A stretch of DNA of 64,000 nt from Helicobacter sp. (GTDB taxonomy: Bacteria; Campylobacterota; Campylobacteria; Campylobacterales; Helicobacteraceae), in contig NZ_JALEIK010000038.1 of NCBI RefSeq assembly GCF_022770205.1, positions 227,816 through 291,815 on the forward strand. The letters run 5' to 3'. The notes below the pieces were generated by a model that was not told the DNA's origin, did not search any database, and saw nothing but the letters and a program-made list of their open reading frames with translations. Shown one piece after another: positions 46,237 through 54,866 of the stretch. Positions within the stretch are counted from its first letter, which is position 1. Each line of letters opens with the position of its first letter. A program made the translations under genes and the position numbers.

Positions 46237-47168
46237 TGCAAAAACTCACCATTGGCACGCGTGGAAGTGTGCTTGCACTTTGGCAGGCAAATCATATCAA
46301 AAGCCTTTTAAAAGCGCAGTATCCAAAACTTGAAGTGGAGTTACGAATTGTTAAAACAAAGGGGGATAAGATTTTAGATGTTCCCTTAGCTAAGATTGGT
46401 GGCAAGGGGCTTTTTACAAAAGAACTTGAAATGCTATTGTTAAATGGAAGCATAGATGTAGCAGTGCATAGCTTAAAGGATGTCCCTGTGGAGCTTGTAG
46501 AAGGACTTGAGCTTGTAGCAATGACAAGGCGCGAAGATGTGCGCGATAGTTTTTTAAGTTTTCAATATGCAAGTTTGGAATCTTTGCCAAAGGGGGCTAG
46601 AGTTGGCACAACTTCGCTTAGGCGTGCAATGCAGATTAATGTTTTAAGGAATGATTTGGATTGTCAAAGTTTGCGTGGAAATGTCCAAACACGCTTGCAA
46701 CGCCTTGAAAATGGAGAATTTGATGCGATTATCCTAGCGCAAGCAGGAGTGAATCGCTTGGAATTAAAAGGGATTCCTTATATCACTCCGCTTGATTTTA
46801 TGATTCCAGCAATGGGGCAGGCGGCACTTGGGATTGAATGCAGACGGGATAGTGAGTGTGTAGGATTTTTAAGTTTTTTAAATGATAAAAATGCAGTGTT
46901 TGAAACACATTGTGAAAGGGCTTTTGTGCGCGCATTAAATGGTGGCTGCCAAGTTCCTATTGGGGTTAATGCGCAATTTGAAAATGGAAATTTAAAGGTG
47001 CGTGCAATTTTAGGATTGCCCGATGGGAGCGAAGTCTTGCGTGAGCATTTAGAGGCTAAGGTGTCTGATGTTAAAGATTGTGAAGACATTGGAATGGGTT
47101 TAGCAAAATCTTTTTTAAAGCAAGGGGCAGAGAGGATTCTACAAAAAGTGCAAAACTGGAAGTTTTAA
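46236..47168 (+). CDS. hemC: Porphobilinogen deaminase
   Basis: Polymerises four porphobilinogens to hydroxymethylbilane; 310 aa. [12 protein letters not shown] start, HSLKDVP (~78), TTSLRRAMQ (~127), cofactor Cys in [11 protein letters not shown] (~235). ATG overlaps the fxsA stop (TAATG). Confidence 0.96.
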   Translation: MQKLTIGTRGSVLALWQANHIKSLLKAQYPKLEVELRIVKTKGDKILDVPLAKIGGKGLFTKELEMLLLNGSIDVAVHSLKDVPVELVEGLELVAMTRREDVRDSFLSFQYASLESLPKGARVGTTSLRRAMQINVLRNDLDCQSLRGNVQTRLQRLENGEFDAIILAQAGVNRLELKGIPYITPLDFMIPAMGQAALGIECRRDSECVGFLSFLNDKNAVFETHCERAFVRALNGGCQVPIGVNAQFENGNLKVRAILGLPDGSEVLREHLEAKVSDVKDCEDIGMGLAKSFLKQGAERILQKVQNWKF

Positions 47169-47176
47169 TGGAGGGA

Positions 47177-47199
47177 TTTACTAGGATTATCCTAGTAAA
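47177..47199. other. 10-bp stem inverted repeat between convergent genes
   Basis: TTTACTAGGA-TTA-TCCTAGTAAA, a perfect 10-bp stem with a 3-base loop, placed 8 bases after hemC and 19 after the convergent small gene. It lacks an immediate U-run, so it is a weak terminator candidate; it could act on either strand or be a protein-binding palindrome. Confidence 0.6.
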
Positions 47200-47218
47200 A
47201 ACTTAGAGTCTTTTTGGA

Positions 47219-47458
47219 TTAAGATTCCATTTTTTTCTTGTGCTTACTAAAGTTAAAGTTCTTTTTTGCAAAATTGTGAAAGTTGCTGTAACTTGTCTTT
47301 ATGTTGTATTCTTCTTGTAAAAATCCATAAATATTTCTTAAAGAAGTCCCTAGCTTTAACATATAACTAATTTGTTCAGTGTATTGGTGCAGTTCACTTT
47401 TGTTGAGTGATTTTTTTTCTAAATAGCTTAAAATTTTCTTTTCTGTTGCTTTGTCCAT
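47219..47458 (-). CDS. Small basic helical protein, function unknown
   Basis: 79 aa, Lys-rich, predicted mainly helical: KKILSYLEKKSLNKSELHQY then LKLGTSLRNIYGFLQEEYN and SYSNFHNFAKK. The second half has the spacing of a small DNA-binding helix-turn-helix (short helix, IKTSYSNF recognition-like helix), as in small mobilisation or repressor proteins, but this is weak. ATG 47458 follows AAAGGATTTC. The 208 bases upstream are very AT-rich and lead to the tRNA-Pro gene. Confidence 0.5.
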   Translation of the reverse strand: MDKATEKKILSYLEKKSLNKSELHQYTEQISYMLKLGTSLRNIYGFLQEEYNIKTSYSNFHNFAKKNFNFSKHKKKMES

Positions 47459-47666
47459 TTGAAATCCTTGTAAAGATTAAGTTTATTTATCTTGTGTAAA
47501 AACACGATTCAGTTAGGCAATTATATTATTATTTCTTTATAATTTTTTTAAACATTTTACAAAAATAAAATATTAATATTTTTAGTATTTTCTTTTTATC
47601 TTTTTTTGTATAGAATAGCATTGCAATTTTATTTTGTCATTTTGCAATTCTTATATTCTTATTGTG

Positions 47667-47744
47667 CGGAGTATAGCGCAGTCTGGCTAGCGCACACCCT
47701 TGGGGTGGGTGAGGTCGTGGGTTCAAATCCCGCTACTCCGACCA
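47667..47744 (+). tRNA. tRNA-Pro, anticodon GGG
   Basis: Cloverleaf built by eye: acceptor CGGAGTA/TACTCCG (7 bp), D stem GCGC/GCGC, anticodon stem CACCC/GGGTG with loop TTGGGGT (anticodon GGG), T arm containing GGTTCAAATCC, and ACCA at the 3' end with CCA encoded. It reads proline codons CCC/CCU. A TATATT word at 47652-47657 could be its -10. Confidence 0.93.
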
Positions 47745-47787
47745 TTAACACTTACTAACTTACAATTTAATAAGCTAATATCATTGG

Positions 47788-47810
47788 CTTTAGGTTGCCA
47801 AGTCCTAAAG
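47788..47810. other. 7-bp stem hairpin downstream of tRNA-Pro
   Basis: CTTTAGG-N9-CCTAAAG lies 43 bases after the tRNA and about 105 before ilvE. There is no U-run. It may help end the tRNA transcript or belong to the ilvE leader. The rest of 47745-47914 has nothing I recognise. Confidence 0.4.
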
Positions 47811-47914
47811 GTATAAATAACCTTTTAAGAAAGTTTTTGTTATATTTCTGCGTTTTTGCGCTAAATTTTAGTGGTTTATCCCTAGAAAGTGCGTCTATGG
47901 AATGGAGATTTATT

Positions 47915-48832
47915 ATGAATGAAGCAAAATCAATTTGGATGGATGGAAAATTGATTCCTTGGAGGGAAGCAAAGGTGCATATTTTAACCCATACCTTACA
48001 TTATGGAAATGGCGTTTTTGAAGGCGCTAGAGCTTATAAGACAGGTAAGGGAATGGCAATTTTTCGCTTAAAAGAGCATACAAAGCGACTTTTAAATTCT
48101 GCAAAAATTGTAGCGATTGATGTGCCTTATACGCAAGAGGAATTAGAAAAGGCGCAAATTGAAGTTTTAAGGGATAATGCTTTTAGTAGCAATGCTTATT
48201 TGCGTCCTTTAATTTATCTAGGCTATGGTGTGATGGGCGTGTATCACAAAAAAGCTCCGGTTAATGTAGCCATTGCTGCTTGGGAATGGGGTGCATATTT
48301 AGGTGATGAAGGCTTGGAAAAAGGGATTTGCGTTAAGACTTCTTCTTTTGTTAGAAATTCTACAAAATCTCTTTTTGGTAAAGCAAAGGCTACTGGGAAT
48401 TATTTAAACTCGCAAATGGCAAAATTTGAAGCGATTGAATGCGGATATGAAGAAGCCTTGCTTTTAGATGATAGTGGAATGGTAGCAGAGGGAAGTGGGG
48501 AGTGCTTTTTTATTGTGCGTGATGGTGTGATTATAACGCCCCCAAGTGATAGTGCACTAGAGTCGATTACGCAGCATTCTGTAATCACCATTGCAAAAGA
48601 TCTTGGTTACCAAGTGGAGCGGCGTAATATCACGCGCGATGAAGTGTATATTGCTGATGAAGCGTTTTTTACAGGAACTGCCGCAGAGGTTACACCTATT
48701 AGAGAGCTTGATGCGCGTGTTATTGGAAATGGTAAGCGTGGAGAAATTACGCATCAATTACAAAATGCTTATTTTGATGTTGTGCAAGGACGGAATCCAA
48801 AGTATGCACACTGGCTAACTTATATTAATTAA
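47915..48832 (+). CDS. ilvE: Branched-chain amino acid aminotransferase
   Basis: Transfers the amino group for Ile, Leu and Val; 305 aa, PLP fold type IV. SIWMDGKLIPW start, HYGNGVFEGARAY (~37), the PLP Lys in KATGNYLNSQMAK (~157), EGSGECFF (~190). ATG 47915 follows TGGAGATTTATT; the frame is open for 40 more codons upstream, but those residues are not conserved. Confidence 0.95.
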   Translation: MNEAKSIWMDGKLIPWREAKVHILTHTLHYGNGVFEGARAYKTGKGMAIFRLKEHTKRLLNSAKIVAIDVPYTQEELEKAQIEVLRDNAFSSNAYLRPLIYLGYGVMGVYHKKAPVNVAIAAWEWGAYLGDEGLEKGICVKTSSFVRNSTKSLFGKAKATGNYLNSQMAKFEAIECGYEEALLLDDSGMVAEGSGECFFIVRDGVIITPPSDSALESITQHSVITIAKDLGYQVERRNITRDEVYIADEAFFTGTAAEVTPIRELDARVIGNGKRGEITHQLQNAYFDVVQGRNPKYAHWLTYIN

Positions 48833-48844
48833 AAGGAATCTTTT

Positions 48845-49918
48845 ATGCCAATTGATTTAAACGAACATTTAAGACGCAAGAATAAAGGTTATACTCCTGA
48901 TGAAAATAGAAACAATGGCAATCCTAACCCAAATCCAAATCGCGGGTTTCAATCCCCTAAAATGCCAAATTTTACAATGCCAAGTGGCAAGAAAATGGCT
49001 GGAGTTTATGTTGTTATTATTTTGGCTGTTTTATTTTTCTTGCTTAAGCCCTTTACAATCATTAATAGTGGTGAAGTAGGGGTTAAAATTACAACAGGGG
49101 AGTTTGATCCGATACCTTTGCAGCCTGGAATCCATTTTTTTATTCCCGGAATCCAAAAAATCATTGCTGTGAATACAAAGGTTAGGATTGCTGAATTTAC
49201 TAGCGGTGAGACATTGAATTTGCGTGCTCGTGATGAGGGGAGCTTGAGAAATCAAGCCATTAGTGTGCTTGATTCTAGAGGTTTGTCTGTGTCTGTGGAG
49301 CTTGCAGTGCAGTATCGCCTAGATCCTTTAAGTGTCCCACAAACCATTGCAACTTGGGGACAGAATTGGGAAGAGAGGATTATTACTCCTGTAATTAGAG
49401 AGATTGTGCGCAATGTTGTAGGAAGCTTTCCAGCTGAAGAGTTGCCAACTAAGCGCAATGAAATTGCAACTTTAATTGATGAGCGTTTTAGAGAAAACAT
49501 TAATGGTCTTGAAAATCGTCCTGTGGAGCTTGTATCTATTCAGTTAACAGAGATTGTTTTGCCCCTTGCGATAAAAGAGCAAATTGAGCGCGTGCAAGTA
49601 GCACGCCAAGAGGCAGAACGAGCAAGATATGAAGTGGAGCGTGCTAAGCAAGAGGCGGAGAAAAAAGCAGCCCTTGCAAAAGGGGTTGCTGATGCAACAA
49701 TTATTGAGGCAGATGCGCAAGCAAAGGCTAACCGACTAATTAGCCAAAGTTTAAATAGTCCCTTGCTGCAATTGCGTCAAATTGAAGTGCAAGGCAAATT
49801 TAATGAAGCCTTACAAAATAATCGCGATGCTAAGATATTCTTAACACCCGGTGGTGCGACTCCTAATATTTGGTTGGATTCTAAAGATGCTCAGCGTGCA
49901 AGTTCCATCCAAAATTAA
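48845..49918 (+). CDS. SPFH/prohibitin (HflK-like) membrane protein
   Basis: 357 aa. An N-terminal Asn/Pro-rich stretch, one membrane helix (~52-73), an SPFH domain (IINSGEVGVKITTGEFDPI, TKVRIAEFTSGE), a long coiled coil rich in Ala/Glu/Arg (RQEAERARYEVERAKQEAEK), and a C-terminal tail. SPFH proteins form membrane rings linked to FtsH control or membrane microdomains. No HflC partner is adjacent, so it is a single prohibitin-like protein. Confidence 0.85.
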   Translation: MPIDLNEHLRRKNKGYTPDENRNNGNPNPNPNRGFQSPKMPNFTMPSGKKMAGVYVVIILAVLFFLLKPFTIINSGEVGVKITTGEFDPIPLQPGIHFFIPGIQKIIAVNTKVRIAEFTSGETLNLRARDEGSLRNQAISVLDSRGLSVSVELAVQYRLDPLSVPQTIATWGQNWEERIITPVIREIVRNVVGSFPAEELPTKRNEIATLIDERFRENINGLENRPVELVSIQLTEIVLPLAIKEQIERVQVARQEAERARYEVERAKQEAEKKAALAKGVADATIIEADAQAKANRLISQSLNSPLLQLRQIEVQGKFNEALQNNRDAKIFLTPGGATPNIWLDSKDAQRASSIQN

Positions 49919-49926
49919 GGATTGTA

Positions 49927-50622
49927 GTGCAAGCAATTTTAGAGCAGATTTTATGGGAGAAATGCGGGGGATTGATTCCAGCTATTGCGCAGGATTACCA
50001 AACGCAAGAAGTTTTAATGCTAGGCTTTATGGATAAAGAAGCTTTAGAGTTAAGTTTAAAGAGTGGTTTTGTGCATTATTTTTCGCGCTCTAAAGGGCGC
50101 ATTTGGAAGAAGGGTGAGCAAAGCGGACACACGCAAAAAATCCATACAATTGCACTTGATTGCGATAAGGATTCCATTTTAATCGGTATAGAGCAAATTG
50201 GCGTGGCTTGCCACACAGGGAAAAAGAGTTGCTTTTTTAATACAATCAACATAAAAGAAGGTAAATTGGATTCTAATATGGAATCTAAAAGGGATATGCG
50301 TGCGATTTATGGGGCAGTAGATGTGCTATATCATACCTTACTAGAGCGTAAATGCAGTGATCCTAAGACTTCTTACACAGCAAAGCTTTATCAAAAAGGT
50401 GAGAATACCATTGCGAAAAAAATTGTAGAAGAAGCTTCTGAATTAGGATTTGCTATCAAGGATGGTGTGCGCGAAGAGATAATCTATGAAGCAGCGGATT
50501 TGCTTTATCACTCTCTTGTGGGTTTAGCTTATAAGGACATATCTCCAGATTTGATTAAGCAAGAGATTTTAAGGCGTTTTGGGTTAAGTGGCATTGATGA
50601 GAAGAATGCAAGAGAAGAGTAA
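49927..50622 (+). CDS. hisIE: Bifunctional HisI/HisE
   Basis: Two steps of histidine synthesis in one chain; 231 aa. HisI (residues ~1-110): KGRIWKKGEQSGHTQ and a zinc-binding VACHTGKKSCFF. HisE (~125-230): KLYQKGENTIAKKIVEEASEL and AADLLYH. GTG 49927 is the start, 8 bases after the SPFH gene. Confidence 0.95.
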   Translation: MQAILEQILWEKCGGLIPAIAQDYQTQEVLMLGFMDKEALELSLKSGFVHYFSRSKGRIWKKGEQSGHTQKIHTIALDCDKDSILIGIEQIGVACHTGKKSCFFNTINIKEGKLDSNMESKRDMRAIYGAVDVLYHTLLERKCSDPKTSYTAKLYQKGENTIAKKIVEEASELGFAIKDGVREEIIYEAADLLYHSLVGLAYKDISPDLIKQEILRRFGLSGIDEKNAREE

Positions 50623-50630
50623 GCGCAGAA

Positions 50631-51164
50631 ATGGACGGATTAAAAGGATATTTATTAAGACTCCTAGATGTTGAGCGTTTTTTTGCGCTCACAGATTATT
50701 TGGTATTAATAAGCCTTTTTTTAATCATTCTTTTAATGTTTTTATTAAGCATTGCATTACGCAAATATGCTATTCCCTTTGTGATATTGTTTTTGTCTAG
50801 TGGGGGATTGATTCTTGTGTCGCCTTTTATCTATCAATGGATTATGGAATCGTATTTGAAGAAAATAGAATTTACTCTTACACACAATGCGAGCTTGCAA
50901 TATGATGCTGTGTATTTTGTGGAAGGTAGCCTTAAAAATCTAGGGTATTTAGACTTTAGGGGCTGTGTGGTGGAAGTAAATTTCATTCCAAAGGGTTTAA
51001 AACAGCTCCAACGCATAAAATACAAAATAAAACCTAGATATTTACACACAGAGATTTATAAAACTCCTTTAAAAAAGCAAGAATCTATGGATTTTAAGTT
51101 TGTCATTCCCTCGCCTAATCCTGCATTGAATTTTGATTTAAACACAAAGGGTGCGTGTTATTAA
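50631..51164 (+). CDS. DUF2393-type membrane protein
   Basis: 177 aa with two hydrophobic segments (~24-42, ~48-70) followed by a periplasmic beta-rich part (EFTLTHNASLQYDAVYFVEGSL). It resembles the DUF2393 family found in Campylobacterota, of unknown role. Starts 8 bases after hisIE. Confidence 0.65.
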   Translation: MDGLKGYLLRLLDVERFFALTDYLVLISLFLIILLMFLLSIALRKYAIPFVILFLSSGGLILVSPFIYQWIMESYLKKIEFTLTHNASLQYDAVYFVEGSLKNLGYLDFRGCVVEVNFIPKGLKQLQRIKYKIKPRYLHTEIYKTPLKKQESMDFKFVIPSPNPALNFDLNTKGACY

Positions 51165-51165
51165 A

Positions 51166-52137
51166 ATGAAAATTGCAATCAGCATTGGTGATCCAAATGG
51201 TGTGGGTTTAGAGATTTTATTAAAAAGCCATAAAAAAATCTGTAAATTTTGTAATCCTGTGTATTGTGTGGATAAGGGTTTGCTAAAAAGGGCAGCTAGG
51301 ATTTTAAACCTTAAACTTCCAAAAGATTTAAAATGTATTTCTCTTGAAAGAAGGATTCCTAAGATTGTCCCGGGAGACATTAATAAGGAAAGTGGGGCGT
51401 ATGCTTATGCGAGTTTTTTACAGGCTTTAAATTTAACATTGGAAGGGAAAACGAAAGCATTGGTAACTTTGCCCATTCACAAAAAAGCGTGGCAACTTGC
51501 TGGGATTTCCTATGTTGGGCATACAGAAGCTTTAAGAGAAGTTTGTAAATTTGACAAATTAGAATCTAAAAAGTTGGAATCCAAAAAGAGATTCCAAAGT
51601 CAAAAAGCCATTATGATGTTAGGTTCTCCAAAGCTTTATATTGCGCTCTTTAGCGATCATATTCCCTTAAAAGAAGTGCCGTTGCTCATTAACTTAGAAT
51701 CCCTAAAGGAGTTTTTATTAAATCTTGCTCCACATATTTTAAAAACACCTTGTGGAGTGCTTGGGTTAAATCCACACGCTGGGGATTTTGGCGTTTTGGG
51801 TGATGAAGATGTTGTGATTAAAGAAGCAATAAAGCTTGCTAATGCAAGTTTGGGCAAGGAAGTCTTTATTGGACCACTTGTGCCTGATACTGCTTTTATT
51901 GGTAAGCATTTGCGCTATTATGTGGCGATGTATCACGACCAAGGATTGATTCCGCTAAAAACTTTGTATTTTAAAGAGAGTATTAATATTACACTTAATC
52001 TCCCTATTATTCGCACTTCAGTAGATCACGGCACGGCTTTTGATATTGCTTATAAAAATAAGGCGGAATCTAAAAGTTATGTTAATGCAATTAAAGAAGC
52101 AATTTTGCGTGTCAAGTCGCAAGCATTAGTGCGCTAA
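51166..52137 (+). CDS. pdxA: 4-hydroxythreonine-4-phosphate dehydrogenase
   Basis: Pyridoxal phosphate synthesis; 323 aa. IGDPNGVGLEI start, YVGHTEAL (metal His ~130), NPHAGDFG (~205), PDTAFIG (~242), YHDQGLIPLK (~262), RTSVDHGTAFDIA. ATG 51166 begins the conserved region; a GTG at 51151 is upstream but too close to its site. Between ~residues 138 and 147 there is a duplicated KLESK (15-bp tandem repeat, 51559-51588, 13/15 identical). Confidence 0.94.
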   Translation: MKIAISIGDPNGVGLEILLKSHKKICKFCNPVYCVDKGLLKRAARILNLKLPKDLKCISLERRIPKIVPGDINKESGAYAYASFLQALNLTLEGKTKALVTLPIHKKAWQLAGISYVGHTEALREVCKFDKLESKKLESKKRFQSQKAIMMLGSPKLYIALFSDHIPLKEVPLLINLESLKEFLLNLAPHILKTPCGVLGLNPHAGDFGVLGDEDVVIKEAIKLANASLGKEVFIGPLVPDTAFIGKHLRYYVAMYHDQGLIPLKTLYFKESINITLNLPIIRTSVDHGTAFDIAYKNKAESKSYVNAIKEAILRVKSQALVR

Positions 52138-52234
52138 GTTCTCTTTATATTTTATATTAATTTAAGCTAGGGTTTTAAAAGTAAGATGTTTGGTTAATTT
52201 ATTTTTAATTAAAAGAAAAGTTGTCAAAAAATGC

Positions 52235-52240
52235 TATAAT
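52235..52240 (+). promoter_or_regulatory. clpS -10 box (extended TGCTATAAT)
   Basis: ATGCTATAAT is a consensus extended -10. It lies inside the longer open frame that begins at 52190, so the clpS start must be downstream; this supports TTG 52271, giving a leader of about 24 bases. Confidence 0.6.
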
Positions 52241-52270
52241 TTGCGCTATCTTAACATTTCAAGGAATACC

Positions 52271-52576
52271 TTGCCAAGAGATGCACAATTTGATCCAACC
52301 ACAGAAATACTAGAGAAAATTCAAGAACCTATCCGCTACCGCGTGATTTTATTAAATGATAATTATACGACGCAAGAATTTGTGATGGAAGTGTTGCAGA
52401 TTATTTTTCATAAAAATTTTGAAGAATCGCTCAATTTAATGCTACAAATTCACCACAATGGACAGGGCATTTGCGGAATCTATCCTTATGATATTGCAGA
52501 GATTAAGGCAGCCCAAGTGCGTAAGATGGCAAAAGAGAAACAATATCCCTTGCGTGCAATTTTAGAAAAAATATAA
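52271..52576 (+). CDS. clpS: ATP-dependent Clp protease adaptor ClpS
   Basis: 101 aa. It binds N-degron substrates and the ClpA N-domain. YRVILLNDNYTTQEFVMEVL (hydrophobic pocket), and a LQIHHNGQGICGIYPYDIAE segment matching the family. TTG 52271 is the start, after AAGGAATACC and downstream of the promoter. clpA follows after 10 bases. Confidence 0.92.
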   Translation: MPRDAQFDPTTEILEKIQEPIRYRVILLNDNYTTQEFVMEVLQIIFHKNFEESLNLMLQIHHNGQGICGIYPYDIAEIKAAQVRKMAKEKQYPLRAILEKI

Positions 52577-52586
52577 GAGAATTAGA

Positions 52587-54866
52587 ATGTTTGAAATTAG
52601 TAAAGAATTAAATGTTGTTTTACAAAATGCGCAAAAAGAAGCAAAAAATAAAGGACACGAATATTTAACGCTAGAACATATTTTCTATGCGCTTTTAGAA
52701 AATAAAAAGATTACCAAAGTCTTGCAGGAGTGTGGAGGTAATGTAGAGATTATGAAAAAGCAAGTGGAGCGGTATTTAAAGCAGTTTTTGCAGTCCTATC
52801 CTGAGCGTCAAAAAGAGGGTTTTATGCCTCAAGAAACGCTAGCTGTTACGCGTGTGATTGAAATAATGATAGGGCATGTGAAAGGCTCACAGCGCAGACA
52901 AGCACAAGTGAGTGATTTGCTAGCGGCAATTTTAGAAGAAGAAAAGGCGTTTTGCGCACAGATTTTAAGCGCACAAGGCATCACACGCCTAAATGTTTTA
53001 GAATACATTACTGAAAATCAAGAGAATTTTAATGGCGAGCCTTATAAGGGTGTAAAAGATGCAACAAAGGAAAGCGGAGAGAAAAAGGAATCCGCATTAG
53101 AAAATTATTGCACAAACCTTACGCAAATGGCAAGAGAAGGGAAGATTGATCCGGTTGTGGGTAGGGAAGTGGAGATTCGCCGTTGCTTTGAAGTGTTGCT
53201 TAGAAAAAAGAAAAATAATCCCCTTTTAGTAGGAGAACCCGGAGTTGGAAAAACGGCTGTTGCTGAAGGGTTAGCCTTGCAAATAATTGCTAGCCCTTTA
53301 GAAAAGACAGAAATGTATATGCTAAATATGGGTGCGCTTGTTGCTGGGACAAAATACAGAGGAGATTTTGAAAAGCGCATAAAGGCACTCACAGATGAGG
53401 TGTTAGAGCTTGGGAATGTGATTTTATTTATTGATGAGATCCATATGTTAATTGGTGCAGGTGCTACAAATAGCGGCAGTATGGATGCTAGCAATTTATT
53501 AAAGCCGATGCTTGGGAATGGGAAGTTGCGTTGTATTGGTGCTAGCACTTATGCAGAGTATCGTTCCTTTTTGGATAAGGATAAGGCACTCTCGCGCCGT
53601 TTTGCAAAGATTGAAGTCAAAGAGCCTAGCAGAGAGGAGAGCATTTTAATTTTAGAAGGGATAAAAAAACATTATGAAAAACACCATAATGTGAGTTATT
53701 CTAGCGAAGCGATTCAAACTATTGTGGATTTATCCATACGCCATTTACACGATAGATTTTTGCCAGATAAGGCAATTGATGTCTTAGATGAAGTGGGTGC
53801 GAGTTATAAATTAGAGGGTAAAAGCGGCAAGGTTAGTTTGCAAAGCATTAAAAAAATGATAGCAACAATGGCTAGGATTCCAGAAATTGAAGCCACAAAA
53901 GATGACAAAAATTTGCTTAAAAATCTTCAGAAGCGTTTAAAAAGTAGAATCTTTGGGCAAGATAGTGCAATTGTTGAGGTTGTGAGTGCATTAAAACGCA
54001 ATAAAGCGGGGCTTGGCACTCCAAATAAGCCTATTGGTTCTTTTCTCTTTAGTGGTCCTAGTGGAGTTGGGAAAACAGAGCTTGCAAAAGAGCTTGCAAA
54101 GGCATTGAACATTAACTTTGAACGCCTTGATATGAGTGAGTATATGGAGCGCATTTCAAGCTCACAATTAATCGGTGCAGCAGCAGGATATGTAGGCTAT
54201 GAAAAAGGTGGAATCCTAACAGAGATGATTAAGAAAAATCCATACACTTTACTGCTTTTAGATGAGGTAGAAAAGGCGCATCCTGATGTGTTCAATGTGT
54301 TTTTGCAAGTGATGGATTATGGAAAGCTTACGGATAATAATGGGGAGAGTGTGGATTTTTCATCGGTGGTTTTGATTCTAACTTCTAATGTGGGTTCTAA
54401 GGAAGCCCCTGTGCTTGGGTTTAAACAAGATGCAAATTTACGCTTTTCTAGTGCGATTAAGGATTATTTTTCTCCAGAATTTAGGAATCGCCTTGATGCA
54501 ATCATTGCTTTTAATCCGCTCTCACACAAAGAGATTCTAAAAATTGTGGATAAAAATATTGCAGATTTAAATGCACAAATTGTAGAAAAAGGTGTGGAAG
54601 TTATTTTAGAAAAAAGTGCAAAAGAATATTTAGCAAAAGTTGGATTTGATTTAGAACTTGGGGCGCGTCCGCTTGGATTAGTGATTCAAAAAGAGATTAA
54701 AAATGCTTTGAGTGATGCAATGCTTTTTGGGGAGTTAAGTAAGGGGGGAGCAGTGCAGTTTGCTTGCGTTAAAGAGAAATTAACGCATAAATTTTTGCCA
54801 AAAAAGTTGGAATCTAAAATCAAACCTAGCACTACAAAAAAGCCAAAAAAGGCTAAAAATGCCTAA
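52587..54866 (+). CDS. clpA: Clp protease ATPase subunit ClpA
   Basis: The unfoldase partner of ClpP; 759 aa. N-domain (residues ~1-150), AAA1 with Walker A GEPGVGKTA and Walker B LFIDEIH, AAA2 with GPSGVGKTEL and LLLDEVEKAH, and a late LGARPL region. The C-terminus ends with a basic tail (KLESKIKPSTTKKPKKAKNA). The next gene overlaps by 8 bases. Confidence 0.97.
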   Translation: MFEISKELNVVLQNAQKEAKNKGHEYLTLEHIFYALLENKKITKVLQECGGNVEIMKKQVERYLKQFLQSYPERQKEGFMPQETLAVTRVIEIMIGHVKGSQRRQAQVSDLLAAILEEEKAFCAQILSAQGITRLNVLEYITENQENFNGEPYKGVKDATKESGEKKESALENYCTNLTQMAREGKIDPVVGREVEIRRCFEVLLRKKKNNPLLVGEPGVGKTAVAEGLALQIIASPLEKTEMYMLNMGALVAGTKYRGDFEKRIKALTDEVLELGNVILFIDEIHMLIGAGATNSGSMDASNLLKPMLGNGKLRCIGASTYAEYRSFLDKDKALSRRFAKIEVKEPSREESILILEGIKKHYEKHHNVSYSSEAIQTIVDLSIRHLHDRFLPDKAIDVLDEVGASYKLEGKSGKVSLQSIKKMIATMARIPEIEATKDDKNLLKNLQKRLKSRIFGQDSAIVEVVSALKRNKAGLGTPNKPIGSFLFSGPSGVGKTELAKELAKALNINFERLDMSEYMERISSSQLIGAAAGYVGYEKGGILTEMIKKNPYTLLLLDEVEKAHPDVFNVFLQVMDYGKLTDNNGESVDFSSVVLILTSNVGSKEAPVLGFKQDANLRFSSAIKDYFSPEFRNRLDAIIAFNPLSHKEILKIVDKNIADLNAQIVEKGVEVILEKSAKEYLAKVGFDLELGARPLGLVIQKEIKNALSDAMLFGELSKGGAVQFACVKEKLTHKFLPKKLESKIKPSTTKKPKKAKNA

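Noticed and set aside
47795-47914. Longer N-terminus for ilvE
   Set aside because: The 40 extra residues are hydrophobic and unlike the family; GGAGATTTATT before ATG 47915 marks the true start.
52190-52270. Longer N-terminus for clpS
   Set aside because: A consensus extended -10 lies inside this stretch, and the residues are not conserved.
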